Assembly: GCA_030533445.1 (NCBI GenBank)
Contig: CM060081.1
Span: 36,999,111-37,063,110, forward strand
DNA: 64,000 nucleotides
Direction of reading: 5' to 3'
Source of the DNA: Cyprinodon diabolis
Lineage: Eukaryota; Chordata; Actinopteri; Cyprinodontiformes; Cyprinodontidae
Shown here: piece by piece, positions 48,591 to 60,842 of the stretch
Layout of the letters: the number at the start of each line of letters is the position of its first letter
Position numbering within the stretch: the stretch's first letter is position 1
Notes under the pieces: model-generated
Told to the model about the DNA's origin: nothing
Database searches by the model: none
Seen by the model: the letters and a program-made list of their open reading frames with translations, nothing else
Made by a program: the position numbers and the translations under genes

Positions 48591-50924
48591 CTAAACAAAA
48601 ATAAAAGAAAAAGCACACATTTAGTTAACCACCAAGTATTTAAGCAATGATTTATTAAATGTATCATCAAAAGCCTAGAATATCCAAAAATAGCTTTTGT
48701 TATCATTTAGAGAAAACCAACAAAAAACTTATAAATGGAACTTGATTTTTTTATGCTCTATGAGAAGGAGAATTTATGAAGAATGGACCAAAACCTGAAA
48801 TGTGCCTTGTCCAACAGTTTTGGTTTTAATTGATGGTTTTTTAAATAAGAAATAACAGACACTTTTTCTAGCAAGTACAGCTCATTAAAGTGTTATCTTC
48901 CTGGGTTGTTTCTTGTATTTGTGCATATATGGCAGACTCAGAATGTGCTTATAGAAAAATGTGACATTTGTCCATTTTCTTTCTTGTTCTAAGTTGTATA
49001 ATGGTGAAGAAGCTGGTTCATCAGTTAAGTCTCAAGAAGAAGAAGTGAAACAATAGAATATTTCTATATAGAGGTGTATATATAAGGTTTTAAAATGAAA
49101 AGGTATAAAGAAAAGACCTTCAGAACACTGGAAATACTGATTTTATAAAGTATTTGATGTGTAGTATGTTTGCTACATAACTATTGAGAGATTCAAAATT
49201 TAAACTCTCTAAACACTCAAAAGAAATATAGCTGGAACCTAAATTAATTGCTGCCAAGTAATTGAATCAAAACCAGCCAACTAATATTTTTAAGTTTATA
49301 AGTTGAAAACCTAAATAAATTAAGTTGGCCAAGCTTAATTCAATTACTTGTTGCCAAATTATTTGCAGATGCATTTTCTTTTTAGAGAGCAGAGGAAAAA
49401 AAACCTCACTTCACTTGTTAACATTACCATACAGGTTAACTTTTTAAAATTTCATTTAATCTTTATTTTACTTTGCAAATGTTGTGGTTCCCAGAGGGTT
49501 TGGGAATAAAACTAAGTTTACTCACAGTTTCAGTCTCTAAGTCAGAAATATTAATATTAATTAATATTAACTTCACTTTAACAAACACCACTAACACAAA
49601 CTCCTTGTTATGATTACTGCCATATAGATGATGTATAAAATGAGGATGGCCAATCATTTATCTTTTGCTTATCCCAACCAGCCAAAACTTTCCTCCAACC
49701 CTCTTTAAACAGCTTTATATATCTAAGATAATTTTATTTTGTTCGGAGTTTTACACCCTGCCAATCAAAAGTAACATATAAAAAGGAAACATAAATGATT
49801 TAGAAAATAAAACATACCGTGGGCTGGCCAACCCTCAGCAGACACTCATGTTGACCCAGTTTCTTTTTACATTTTATACTCTCAGTTTAACTGCATCTTT
49901 CCTTTTCTTGGTACAACGTTCTAATCCAATGATTATTTCAGATCTTATTTTTTGTTGCTGTATCCATTCATGTTTGTTCTTATGTATTCCTCATATTCTT
50001 TCCATACATGTACCTTATCAAGCCCTCTGCATCATGTCTCTTCTCAGTTATGATACAGGCTACCATGACCGTCCTCCATCAATATCTGTTGTTGATTTGC
50101 TAGATATTTACAGATCCTATATATACTTTTGTCTCCATTCAAACTATCAAGTAATGTAAAATACTATTTTTTTTATATTTGCTTCAAAATATATGCAAAA
50201 ACTCTTGCAACTTTAAAAGCATTTAATGCTTTGCCTGTTGATTGGTTCACTTAAAAATATTTTAGTTTTATTAATACTAGATATATATTATTAAAAAAAT
50301 TGTTTCCTTATTCATATTTCATGATAAATAATCTTGGTACTCTTTGAATCAAAATTAAATTCAGATTTCAGTATAATGTAGCTGCATTCAGTTTCCTTAG
50401 ACTCACTGATATGTGCTTATAGAACCTTTACCGTTCCGTCAAAAGTTTGGACAACTAAACCTGACTTGCACTGTCAATAACTGTAAGCTTTTCACATACA
50501 CAGTGTGTTTCCCCCCTGACAAATCACACCATCCTGCTGCTGAAGGTTCCTGACAGACCAAACACACACTTCTACCTCCAGCTATGACAGCAAAACCTTC
50601 TTCTGCCCAAACACTCTGCTCCTGCTTTTAAATGCTCTCCAGGTCAGTTCTAAGAACAGCTTCTGTATTTTTATCACATAATGTTCTTCAATAAAAACTA
50701 GTGTAACATTTATCCACTGACCTCCTACACCTGGCCCTTTAAACTGTAAAAAAAAAAAACATCACTTATGTGGTTTCATAGCTACTTTAACAATTTGTAA
50801 CAACTTGAAATACATTTTATTGTCATTAAATAAGAATAAAAATCAATCAAATTTTGAAACAGTTATTTCAATAAAATTTTAGAGCTCACCAAATTTCTGT
50901 CTAAAAATTATCTCTTTCATTAGA

Positions 50925-51195
50925 TTAGAATAGAATAGAAAATCCCTTTATTGTCCTAGAATGGGGAAATTTTGGTGTTTACAGCAGCAAAAAGATAATA
51001 GAAAAAATGGTCACATAAAAAAATATAAGAATAACATAATAGTGAAGAGTTAAAAGATAAACAATACAATACTGTACTGTAAAGTGTTTTAACAATATAA
51101 ATACTGTGCATCCGTAGTATAAATAACTGCTATACAGCTGTGGACAGTAATGGATATTTGAAAATAGCAACATCATAGATGTGCAAAAATTACAG
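50925..51195. repeat. LINE-3'-end-like repeat
   Basis: AGAATAGAATAGAAAATCCC then TTTATTGTCCTAGAATGGGG with AAATT is the common teleost pattern of a LINE 3' end (CCTTTATTGTC...GGGGAAATT). It is followed by AT-rich sequence ending GTGCAAAAATTACAGCA. No coding part was seen. Confidence 0.4.
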
Positions 51196-52819
51196 CACCA
51201 TCTTATTTATCTGACTAAGGTAGTAATGAATGTAGTAACTTATTGAATAATTTTGCAAAATAAATGCATTTATGTTAAGTAGTTTTGTTCTGTATTTATA
51301 TTTAAGTTGGATTCATATCTTTCAAGAACTGTTTCTATTAAGAAGTACATTTGGTGTGAGGAAGCAACGTTTTAGTAAAAAAAAAAGGCTACAGCATTTT
51401 GCAAATTGTGATTAAAGTAACACTAAAGAGTAAACCATCAATTGTGATAAATAGAGTTAATTTAAGAAAAGATGGATCCTATTTTTACAGCTTTCTGAAA
51501 TCTTTATTTATTAGAAAATTTAAAACAATTGCTACTAAACAATTTAACAGTTTTGTTTAGTGTAAAATTTGAAAGCTTGAAAATGGAAAAAAAAATATTT
51601 TTGGTGCCTGATAAGCTACAGTCAGACTGGTATAACAGAGGCTCAGTAGAAAATAAAACTGTTGGTTTCTGAAAAAGTTTTTGTTTGAATACCTAAATGT
51701 CTTTTTCCCTCCCTGGTACTTTAAACTTTTGATGCAGCTTCAAGCAAGGGAAAATCGAACTTTAATAAAACTCCAATGGAAAAAGGGCAAGACAGACATA
51801 ATGAGAAGAAACAAATATGAATAAGGGCATAGATGGTACCCATTAAAATACAATATGGGCAATTTTGATTTCTTAAATCTAACATAATGCTCCCTGAGTT
51901 AACAAGCTTTAACCTGATCTGATCATTTTTTCCAGCACATCTTAGCTTGTCCATGCTGCAAAAAATGCCAATACCTGGTTTATTATCTATGGTTTTTACT
52001 GTGCTTATCTGTCCAGCAAACTAGGTAGACAGAAACCCAAATGACAGTTAATCAGGTAGAGGAGAAGAGGGATGCTTCTAATGCAACCTGAGCTTCCATC
52101 ACACCTCATCACACCTCGCATCCATGTCAAGCTGCATTGATGCAGTAACTTATACAAAATAAGCCCTGGACAAATACAGAGAGCCTTTCTGTGCCAAAAA
52201 TATAATTTTTTAACCTCATGTTATATTCCAATTTTTCTGGAAACAGCATTTTGGGTTTACATTGAAATAAATCATATTTGAAATAAAAAGGAAATAAACA
52301 TTTGTAATACATCGATCTGTGTATCATGAAGCTACATGAGTTTCCCTCTATTAAAGAAATGATTCAAATGAATGAACTTCTCAACCATATTCAAATTTAT
52401 TGAGATGTGTCTGCGAGTCCCAGGAATGAATCACATGCTATATGCAGTCATTAACTTTTGGCCACATGTAGGTCAGCAACGATTTTAATCTACTGGTCTT
52501 AATGGGAACAGATGGTTCCTGTTCTGACTTGAAATAATCTACACATTTTTAACTCTAGTATTTTAACAGCTGAAAGCATAAAAGCTTTATCCACCATATA
52601 AAACTGAATCTGTGTCACATCTGTATGTAATTTCATATCAAAGGTAAACTTTAAGGAAACTGATTAATATTTGTTAAGAGATATTTTGTTTAGACTCTAC
52701 TAAGGTGGTTATAATGTTTTAATTTTTTAAGAGCCCTTTTTTTGCTTGTTGATCCTGATTAACGAGTTTGCAAACTGAAAGGCAGCTCTAACAAGTTGGA
52801 TTATAATAATAATTTAACT

Positions 52820-53035
52820 GTATGGATCTCACACAGAAAAATTTTCCTCCGCATTTAAATCATCCCCTTGGGGAGCAGTGGGCTGCCATTGTGCGGTGCC
52901 CGGGGAGCAGTGTGCAGTTAAGGGTTTTACTCAGGAACCCATTGTGGAGGCTGTGGGGATTGAACTGGGTAATTGGAACCTTCTCAGAGCACAACAGCAC
53001 TGGTCTAACCAGTAAGCCAACACTCCTGCTTAAAT
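52820..53035 (-). mobile_element. tRNA-derived SINE, minus strand
   Basis: Read on the minus strand it starts AGGAGTGTTGGCTTACTGGT with TAGACCAGTGC (A box TGGCTTACTGG), then CAGTTCAATCCCC as B box. The body on the plus strand has CATCCCCTTGGGGAGCAGTG and GGTGCCCGGGGAGCAGTGTG. It is a different family from the SINEs at 33.1 and 48.1 kb. Confidence 0.65.
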
Positions 53036-53987
53036 GGTCTTTAATGCTCCCCCTATAGCTGGTTACTACTCACATATTTCTATAGTAATCTTTCAATGTG
53101 TCTAAAAAGAATATTCTAACACATTTAACCTCCAAAGTTATTATAAAGTGAACAATTTCCATACTTGTAAATACCTATCTCAGTTAAGTTTCATAACTAA
53201 ATGCCCTTTTTTATGATTTCTCATTATTTCTCTGACTCCCAGCAGTGTACGTATGCTCCTTCTAGGGGGAGTACAAACGCAACATCTGAATGAAAATGCC
53301 TATTTCCTCATCAGTTATCTCCTGGAGGTGTATTTAGGGGACATGAAAGTCCTCTGAGACGACAGTTAGGAAATCATTTTCATATAATGAAACTAGAGAG
53401 ACCAAGCCAAGAATACTAAGCGTAATAAAAAAATGTTCACATTGGATGGATGTGGTAGATTCCAATCAGTAGCATACTTTTATTCATATTTATTACCATA
53501 CACCGGCTTCTAAAATCGATGAAGCACTCTGACTTTCAGCATTATGTAGCACTTATCTACCCTTCAGGTAGTTTGAAATAAGGGAAAAAAAATGCCTTAA
53601 CTACGTGTAATTTTTATTATTATTATTATAAGAGAAGGCAGTTGGCATTAAACATAACTCTGGTTAATTACATGTTTTTTTTTTCTTCTTAACAGGTTAT
53701 TTTAGTCAAATGTATTATAAAATGTACTTTATGACATAAAAAACTGTACTTTGTATTATTATTCAGAGCAGAGTCTCTAAACAGCTCATCCAAAGATTTT
53801 ACTGAATCAAATTTGAAATGTTTCCCAGAACAATAAACACACTGTAGACAGAAGTGGTTTAGTTCTGCACCTTTTTGACAAATTCATATCAATACTGATG
53901 AGTTAAAGATGTTATTATTCAGTTTGGTGCAAAAGTGTTTCGGAATTTCTATATACAAGACTATAAATGATGCAAAACAAAACAAGC

Positions 53988-54012
53988 GGGCGGGGGGGTG
54001 GGGGGGGGGGGG
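53988..54012. repeat. G-rich tract
   Basis: GCGGGCGGGGGGGTGG followed by eleven G. It is G-quadruplex-capable on the plus strand, that is on the non-transcribed-sense strand of dock3. Confidence 0.9.
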
Positions 54013-54374
54013 TGATGAAGATGTGTAAAACAAAAGCATGTGGTGGTAGCAGGAATATCATACATATCATAGTGGCAGGCTAAATGCTTTGGCCAAGCTT
54101 TGTGGTTTGTGTTTTAAATGTTCAGTTCTTTACTGGAGGGTTTATAAACCCAATGAAAGGACCATTTAAAAAGGCACGCTTTAGATTTCCCAAAGTCTAA
54201 TAATAATAAGCTGTTAATTGGATCTATTTTAGCTTTTATCAATGCCACTTTTTGTGCTCACATATTTAGCTTTTACTTTTTTGTTTACTCTAAATGCTTT
54301 ATAGAGAAAAAATTTTAAAGCCCAAAGTAAATGCCAAATGAAGTAATTTAACCTTAGAATATAAAAAATAACAA

Positions 54375-54625
54375 TAATTCAATTCAATTCATTTTATTTA
54401 TATAGCGCCAATTCACAACACATGTCATCTCAAGGCACTTTACAGTTCACCAGATCATACAGTCAAATTGATTTAAAGTTTTCTGTCCAAGGAAAACCAG
54501 TTGATTGCATCATTGACTCGAATGCAATCCCTCACACTAAGCATGCTTGAAGCGACAGTGAAGAGGAAAAACTCACTTTTAATAGGAAGAAACCTCCAGC
54601 AGAACCAGGCTCAGTGTGGTAGGGG
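54375..54625 (-). repeat. common teleost dispersed repeat, longest copy
   Basis: It runs from AATTCAATTCAATTCATTTT through TATATAGCGCCAATTCACAA and CATCTCAAGGCACTTTACAG to GAAACCTCCAGCAGAACCAG. It is the longest copy here and links the tail fragments (12.1 and 44.5 kb) with the body fragment (13.7 kb). Confidence 0.8.
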
Positions 54626-55337
54626 TAATACCATAGGGATATTACGAGAAAAATTGAAAACACCATAAATAGTCCAGTGTATGTTTTTACTGTTGGAAAC
54701 AGCTACATTAAATAGTGAGTAATAATTTAAGCAGTTAATACATTTTATTCAGTCTTTTATTCCACTAACAAACCAAATTTACTATCAATAGTTTCAAAGC
54801 TTGGGCACAACAGAATCCTAAAACAGATCATGTGTTTTATTGCTTAAAGCAACTTTTGTAATATTAAAGCAGTTGTAAAGAACTTTCAGCTTTGTTCAAT
54901 TTTGGCTCCCCCCGGTGAACAAAAATTGTACTGTTTTGCCTGAAGGAAGACAGCATTTCCCAAGAGGACCAGTGTGGTTAAAGACATAGGGCCGGATTTA
55001 TCAAAGGTTTGCGTGTATTAAAACGTGAGCTATTTCATTGCGCACGCTAAAAAATGTACAAACTGATCTATCAACAGCGTGCTAAAAGGATTTGGTCTTT
55101 AAAACGTGCTAAATAGCGCCTCTTATCCATTTAGTACTTTTTCTGCAATGAATATGCACTATGGGGCGTTTACACGCAAAAGTGCGTCTTGTGGGAGGAG
55201 AACATGTAAATATATTAATTTAGCACTCGCAAAGTGATTTATCAAACCTGAAAGCAATTTTGCTAACGGTATCTGACTCTATATTTAACACATTTCAAAA
55301 GAAGGTGCAAATGGTCTGTATGCGTAATTGCGCACAC

Positions 55338-55619
55338 ATGGCAGCGGTTATTGTCGCAAGAAGGAGACATCGAAATGAAGCAAGGAGACGCAGAGAACGC
55401 ATTTTTTCATCCCGTGTGAATATTTTTGGAATGAACGAGGAAACGATCTTCAAAACATATCGTTTATCCAGCATTGCCATTTTGGAGCTGTTGGGGGAAC
55501 TCCGAATGGATTTGGAGCCAGGCCACAAGGAGGACCCATGCAATACCAGATATCACAAAACTCCTTGCAACAGTGGATCTCCCAATCTTGTTTTTCAGAA
55601 GTGCTGTCCGACGTTCTAA
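55338..55619 (+). pseudogene. Harbinger nuclease, N-terminal remnant
   Basis: The frame MAAVIVARRRHRNEARRRR then ERIFSSRVNIFGMNEETIFK and YRLSSIAILELLGELRMDLE matches the N-terminus of PIF/Harbinger nucleases (HARBI1-like: arginine-rich start, D/E-E-x-[IL]-x-x-x-[FY]-R-[FL]-S-x-x-x-I-x-x-L). After about residue 65 the right frame is lost; a second frame at 55560-55625 reads WISQSCFSEVLSDVLNAM, resembling the ISQ-S-SR-L--VL-AL helix. The DDE catalytic part is absent. It cannot transpose itself. Confidence 0.8.
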
Positions 55620-55840
55620 ATGCCATGTCGCCCTGACGCCCTAACGGAGAAACCAGACCTCCCCCCTGCGCCTGTGGAGCAACATGCCAATGCTGCGGGG
55701 ATGAGTACAGTACGCGCAGTAATCTCATCCACAATCACTTCTTGTGAGCCATTTGGTATGTGCATTTTTCTACAGGCCAATACAAAACACCAGTTTTTTG
55801 TTTTTTTTACTGCAGTGAGGTAGAAATTCAGCCACATACC

Positions 55841-55842
<2 letters not shown>

Positions 55843-55929
<87 letters not shown>

Positions 55930-55940
55930 TATATATCTAT
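55843..55940. repeat. CT then AT compound microsatellite
   Basis: About 20 CT units run straight into about 22 AT units, inside the Harbinger element. Confidence 0.96.
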
Positions 55941-57006
55941 ATATTTTTTTCTTGTTGGGGTCACTGTAAGATTTAAATTTCTTAATGCACTAGTTTGTAC
56001 AAACTACAAACTACTTTGCCGCAAACCACAAAACGCGCAAAACCATCATTTAAATAGGGCGTCTCCAACAGTTTTGCGCCTGCCACCAGTTACGCAATCA
56101 CTCTTGTTTTGTCCAGTTTGCGAGCGCAAATTACTGCACGCAAAATTGGATCTTGATAAATCCGGCCCATAGTGTTGTAAAATCCTGATCTCCCAGTTGC
56201 CTGCAGCTGGATTGAACTACATTTCTATTTCCAGTGGCTTTGAAAGATGAATAGCGATGAGGTAATAGATCTAATTGTGGCGAAACAAAGTCGTATGATA
56301 GTTTCACATTAAACATACATAGATCCCAGCAAGAAGGTGCCACATTGCCTGACACACCCCCTCTCCCCCCGCACAGCTTGCATGAATATATAGTCTCTCA
56401 GGGAAATTAAGTGGATTCGACTACCATCTTTATGGGTATGGGGGAAGTGACGTAAAGCAGTCTGCACATTTGTAGTTGTTTTGTGTGGCAGGGTTACTGC
56501 CATCCTCCTCAAAGTCACGGTGCCGGAGAAAGCCATACATACCCCCTCAGGCCATGACAGAGGAGTCATTCAACTGGCGGCTGTAAATTAACCTATAATC
56601 ACAAAAGCTATGAAAATATTTCATGAAAGCTGAAAAGTTGCTTAATTGATGGTTTAAGCCCCTTCTGGACTTGCAGTAAAAATCTGGAGTTGTTTTCAGC
56701 TCTAGCTGTATCAGGGATCTGTACTAAGTCTGTTTAATAATATTAGGTCTGATCATTATTATAACCATTAATAGTAGTAGAAATAATCGCAGTAGTAGGA
56801 AAAGAAGGAGAAGACAAATCTTTCTTTTAAAGGGTGTATAAGCATTAGTGACTTGCACCTCTAAAGCAAACCTACTGACAATATCATTGAATGTAGAAAT
56901 AACTGAAGATTTGCAGCATCTAACAGTAGGAAAAGCACAACATTTTGGACAGAAACAAAAACCTACAGACAGCATGTTAAGATATCCGCCATGTTTCTGA
57001 ACTTAC

Positions 57007-57062
57007 CCTCTGTTGGTAACGATTGCTTTCTTCAAGTGAATGTAGCTGGCAGGAAAAACTCC
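57007..57062 (-). CDS. dock3: dock3 exon: end of SH3 domain
   Basis: 56 nt, 18 codons plus 2 nt. The acceptor is ttcacag and the donor GG|GTAAGT. It reads GVFPASYIHLKKAIVTNR and then the first two bases of a glycine codon. G-[IV]-F-P-x-x-Y is the usual last strand of an SH3 domain, and the basic tail is typical of DOCK3. It is the most 5' exon in the window; the rest of the SH3 domain must lie on exons beyond base 64000. I found no other SH3 segment between 57063 and 64000. Confidence 0.9.
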
Positions 57063-58621
57063 CTGTGAAGACAGAAAAAATGCTGCATAATTAGATGACG
57101 TTAGAACTAGAGAAAAATAAACCTAATTTAAAGTTACCCTAATGAGTTTAAATAGTGACATTCAACATCACCAGACTTGTTCTAACTTTTAGCAGTTTGA
57201 TGGAAATTCTGAAAATACATAATTGAACTGATAAATGAACCACCTGCCATGTAAATCACAGCCATGAAGCAGGCAACTTCCTGCAGGTTCACTGGTAAAG
57301 TATTGTGCGGCACCGTGAAGGTTAGGATAGAAGCTTCAAAATTGTAGACAGAGTGTTTAGTTTCTTTTAAAATGCCAAATGTGCTTTCTGTAAAAATGTT
57401 TCCAAATCCCTGATCTCTTCCATATAAGTGGACTTATAGTTTCATGCTTGTTTTATGTATGTGAAGTTTGTTAGCCAAATAATGCAAAAGTCATTTACAT
57501 TGGTGTAACTGTAAAAGACATTTGGACTGACTATCTTAAGGAAAATTTTTTACTGAATCTTAGATATTTTAGATTAGGTATTAACATTTTGATTGAATAA
57601 TGCTGCAGGTTTATTGATGATGAGTAAATAATTTGTGTCTAATTTTAACCAAACAAAAAACAAAGAATTTCTCTTTAGTTACAAAATGACAAACTGACAT
57701 TTTTTTGTTTTTTTGAAGAGGAAGAAGAAGAGCTGCAAGGTTTTTCTAGGTCACTTATATTTATTTGAAGTTTTTCATTAATGTTTCAGAGCACTCTCTT
57801 AAAACTTTTAGACAAAATCCATGATGATATGAACAGAGAAGACAGACAAAGCTAGGCCATAAGGAATAAAATTCACCAAGATTAAAATGTGCGTTAAATA
57901 TTTTTTATTCTATTTTAAAATTAATTCTTTTTTTTTTAGCTTAATCTATCCTGTGATAAGATCTAACATAACTGAAAGTAGTGTTTTGTTTTGTTTTACT
58001 CAAATCAGAAGCAAGGAGGCTTTTTTTTAATTTTCTTATATGAAATCAATTTGATCTGAAGTCTAATGTAATAGAAATGGTGGCATTGGCAGCAAAAAGC
58101 TATTAACTTATTATAAAATTTTTCTTTGCTTTCAGTAAAACTAAAGAAAAGTACAAAAAAACTGTATAAATTATCCCAGTTTTCAAAGATTTTTGTTATG
58201 CAGATCACTCATTTTAACCATGAAAACAGCTTCTGGTCCACCTTTTTTTTAAGGGGGCACACTATAATTTAACTAATTTGGAGTTTTGTAACATAAAAGC
58301 TTTGCAACACAAGTAAGTCGGGGTCACTCAAAAAGGATAATTGTGACGACAGGAAATAAAACCTCTTGAGATAATAAACTACAGTGTGCAAAGCTGACAT
58401 CTCATTAGGAAAGGCTTCAGACTATCTATTTCATACTTAAAGATACAAGTCATTTTATACAATAAACACAACATCTTCTCTTTCACACAGTTATCAAAAA
58501 AGCTACATGCTGTAATCATCAAAACACTGATTATCATTTTAGCAGCACTTCTAAGACCTGATATTAAAACCACAGTGGTGTTCTGTCATTTTGTTATTTA
58601 GATGTAAAGTTTTTTTGTTTT

Positions 58622-58625
<4 letters not shown>

Positions 58626-58670
<45 letters not shown>
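58626..58670. repeat. GAT trinucleotide array
   Basis: 15 GAT units following a T-rich run. The polyisoleucine frame on the minus strand is an artefact. Confidence 0.96.
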
Positions 58671-59173
58671 AAAGAAAAACTTATAAGGTAAGTCCTGCTT
58701 TTGACAGTAACACCTCAGCGATGCAGCCCTGCTTCTAGGAATATCTGCCCCGAGCTCTAACCTCAATGTGTGTCTTTGCCTTAGCGTCACGGCCTGAATC
58801 CATGTATTCAATAATTCTAACAACCCGGTAATATTTCATATGCTTCTGTATGCATTTTTTATACATGTTTGAATTTCATTTTTATTAACAATCCAAATGC
58901 AAATTCTGTTACATACATACATGAAGACATCAATTTTCCAATCACTACTTCTAATGGAAGAAGTATTTCCATGTGTATTTCCACGTGTCCAATGTGTACC
59001 ATAAGGATCTGTAGAGTAATATTAGTTAACATTTCCTTTAGGTCATATAACTATGGGCTTGTTGGAGAGAAAAAGATTAACTGAAATTAAGTACAGTAAG
59101 CAGACAACTTAGATGTGCTTAACCTGAATTTAAACCACTCATACTGAAAATGTCCACATCAGTGAGTATGACG

Positions 59174-59500
59174 TCAGGATTCTGCCAAAAGTCCTATGAG
59201 CAGCTTTACTTTATACAGAAACCCATGAGCTAATCTTCCCTCGCATCTTTAACATGATACATGCACAACTGGAGTACAACAGGGCCCCAAAATATCACAT
59301 CTCTGGGCATGATGCAGCCTCCCTCTTCTTTGCGTGTTGACCTGTTTCTGCTCACTCCTGTCGACTTTTGTCTCTTTGAAGGTGTTACCCAACGGACAAA
59401 GCACCTCGCCCTTGATTGGATACTTTTTTGGGCCCTGTGTACTCTATTTCTGCTGGTTTGACGCATATATTTCTTGTATGGACTTTTGGCAGAATCCTGA
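59174..59500. mobile_element. MITE with perfect 21-bp inverted repeats
   Basis: TCAGGATTCTGCCAAAAGTC plus C at 59174-59194 is repeated in reverse at 59480-59500 without a mismatch. TA dinucleotides stand about six bases outside each end (59167-59168, 59506-59507), so the true TIR may be about 26 bp with TA duplication, as in Tc1/mariner MITEs. No protein is encoded. Confidence 0.75.
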
Positions 59501-59935
59501 TGCCCTAAGTCAGCTCCAACATTAAATTAGAGTATTTATTCAAGCTACAATTTCCTAAGAGATTGTAGGTAAACATGTTATTTGATTAAATTAAATTATG
59601 TCTGTTGGCTGTGTCAACCTGTCTGCCAACTCATAAATGGGAGTAAACTTTTAGATTTTTTATCAGACTTTCAGTTGTGTAATAATATCAGAGATGGTAT
59701 ACTCCTGTTCTTTCCAGGGTCCATTGTGTGATAAATCCTTTTTCTTGACCAGATTACTGATGCCCAATTGGTTGCCTCCAGTCCTAGACTATGTAACCTC
59801 TGGTCTCTAACCAGATTACTGGTCCAAAGTCAGTTGCATGATTTCAGTTCTATCCTGGATTTCTGCAGACGGGGGGAGCAAAACCAAAGTAAAGGCAAAA
59901 TGAAGGATTCTCCTTTATTGAAATGAGTGAAAGAG

Positions 59936-59956
59936 TTTTTTTTTTTTTTTTTTTTT
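59936..59956. repeat. T21 tract
   Basis: A homopolymer of 21 T with no attached element recognised. Confidence 0.95.
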
Positions 59957-60661
59957 CACAAAACACCTCTCTCGCCAAGGGACAGTCAGTGGGATTGGTT
60001 AACACTCCAGCTACAGTCTTATTTGCTCGGTAACAGAGTCAGAAACAGTGTGTTGAAAGCTCTGTACTATTAATCCCATCGTGGAGCCACTGGAGACTGT
60101 GAGATGTGTAGTGTGTTAATTAAACAGATCTATGTCATTCTCTGAAGGAGCAGCATAGTGCTTTAAACAGACTTTTCTTAACATCAAGCTATATTTAGAA
60201 CATCTGCATTATTATCAGTGCAAGTCAGTTCTTCCTTCTTTCAGAATGCCTTACAGTAAAAAATTATAAGTATGAAAAGGCTTTTTTAATTGTTCCACAG
60301 TAGTTTGTTGAAAACTATCCAGTCAGACTCATCATTTTCAGTATGCTTTAGAAGATGAGGCAGGGTTTGTATGAAAAGTAAAATAAATTTTGTATGAAAA
60401 TGATCGAATCAATTGATCCAAAACACAGACGTCCCGATTGCTTTGCAAATAAACTCAAGAGCTAAATACTTTAACTACTGGAGACATCTATCAAGCTTAC
60501 GTCAGCTTCATGGACATAACCACCATCATAAGGGAAGCTTGCAAATCCCAATATTCCAAATAGGAAGGCCTGAGGCTGGAAGCATCTTCTTTTGAGGGAG
60601 TAAACTTAGAGGCACTATCTGAAAATATCTGCCAGGGACATAAACCTCAGGCACAAACAGA

Positions 60662-60842
60662 TACACTGCCTGGCCAAAAAAAAAGTCGCCACCAAAAAAA
60701 AAGGTAATTCACTCTAATACTTTGTTGGACCGCCTTTAGCTTTGATTATGGCACGCATTCGCTGTGGCATTGTTTCGATAAGCTTCTTCAATGTCAAAAG
60801 ATTTATTTCCATCCAGTGTTGCATTAATTTTTCACTAAGATC
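60662..60842. mobile_element. Tc1-like end, truncated
   Basis: TACACTGCCTGGCCAAAAAA followed by AAGTCGCCACC is a Tc1-type terminus, and TTGTTGGACCGCCTTTAGCT then GGCACGCATTCGCTGTGGCA is internal sequence I associate with that family in fish. It stops at about 60842, where LINE sequence begins. The other end is not found in the window. Confidence 0.7.

Larger units (their letters stand above)
54989..56168 (+). mobile_element. PIF/Harbinger transposon, degenerate, 1180 bp
   Basis: The left end GGGCCGGATTTATCAA (54989) is matched by TTGATAAATCCGGCCC (ends 56168), a perfect 16-bp TIR. ATA flanks both sides (54986-54988, 56169-56171), a 3-bp duplication as expected for this superfamily. The subterminal regions repeat TTTGCG/CGCAAA and TGCGCACG words. 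Inside is a broken nuclease gene and a CT/AT microsatellite. About two thirds of an autonomous element is missing. Confidence 0.88.
48591..57006 (-). other. dock3 intron, 8.4 kb
   Basis: It holds a LINE-tail-like repeat (50925-51195), a minus-strand tRNA-derived SINE (52820-53035), a G tract (53988-54012), a common teleost repeat (54375-54625) and a PIF/Harbinger element (54989-56168). Nothing is supported in 48600-50900, 51200-52800, 53040-53980 or 56180-57000. Confidence 0.8.
305..57062 (-). other. dock3: dock3 gene body, N-terminal part (8 internal exons)
   Basis: Eight exons read right to left and join without a frame break into about 242 residues (56+97+149+85+42+155+82+61 nt). The product follows vertebrate DOCK3 from about residue 55 to 296 by my recollection of the family: last SH3 strand, then the helical and linker region before DHR-1. 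DOCK3 (MOCA) is a cytoplasmic, mainly neuronal Rac activator; its N-terminal SH3 region contacts ELMO and the catalytic DHR-2 domain lies far downstream, outside this window. DOCK4 is the nearest alternative, but the peptides KHKVDLFYK, HLTQDQ and HLSSRHSVQQSS fit DOCK3 better; DOCK1/2/5 differ strongly. The first exons are past the right edge. No promoter or terminator of the gene is inside the window. The paralog assignment rests on remembered sequences, not on a search. Confidence 0.9.

Noticed and set aside
52822..53058. 78-codon plus-strand frame
   Set aside because: Antisense of a tRNA-derived SINE with visible A and B boxes.
58551..58823. Minus-strand frame with polyisoleucine
   Set aside because: Generated by the GAT array.
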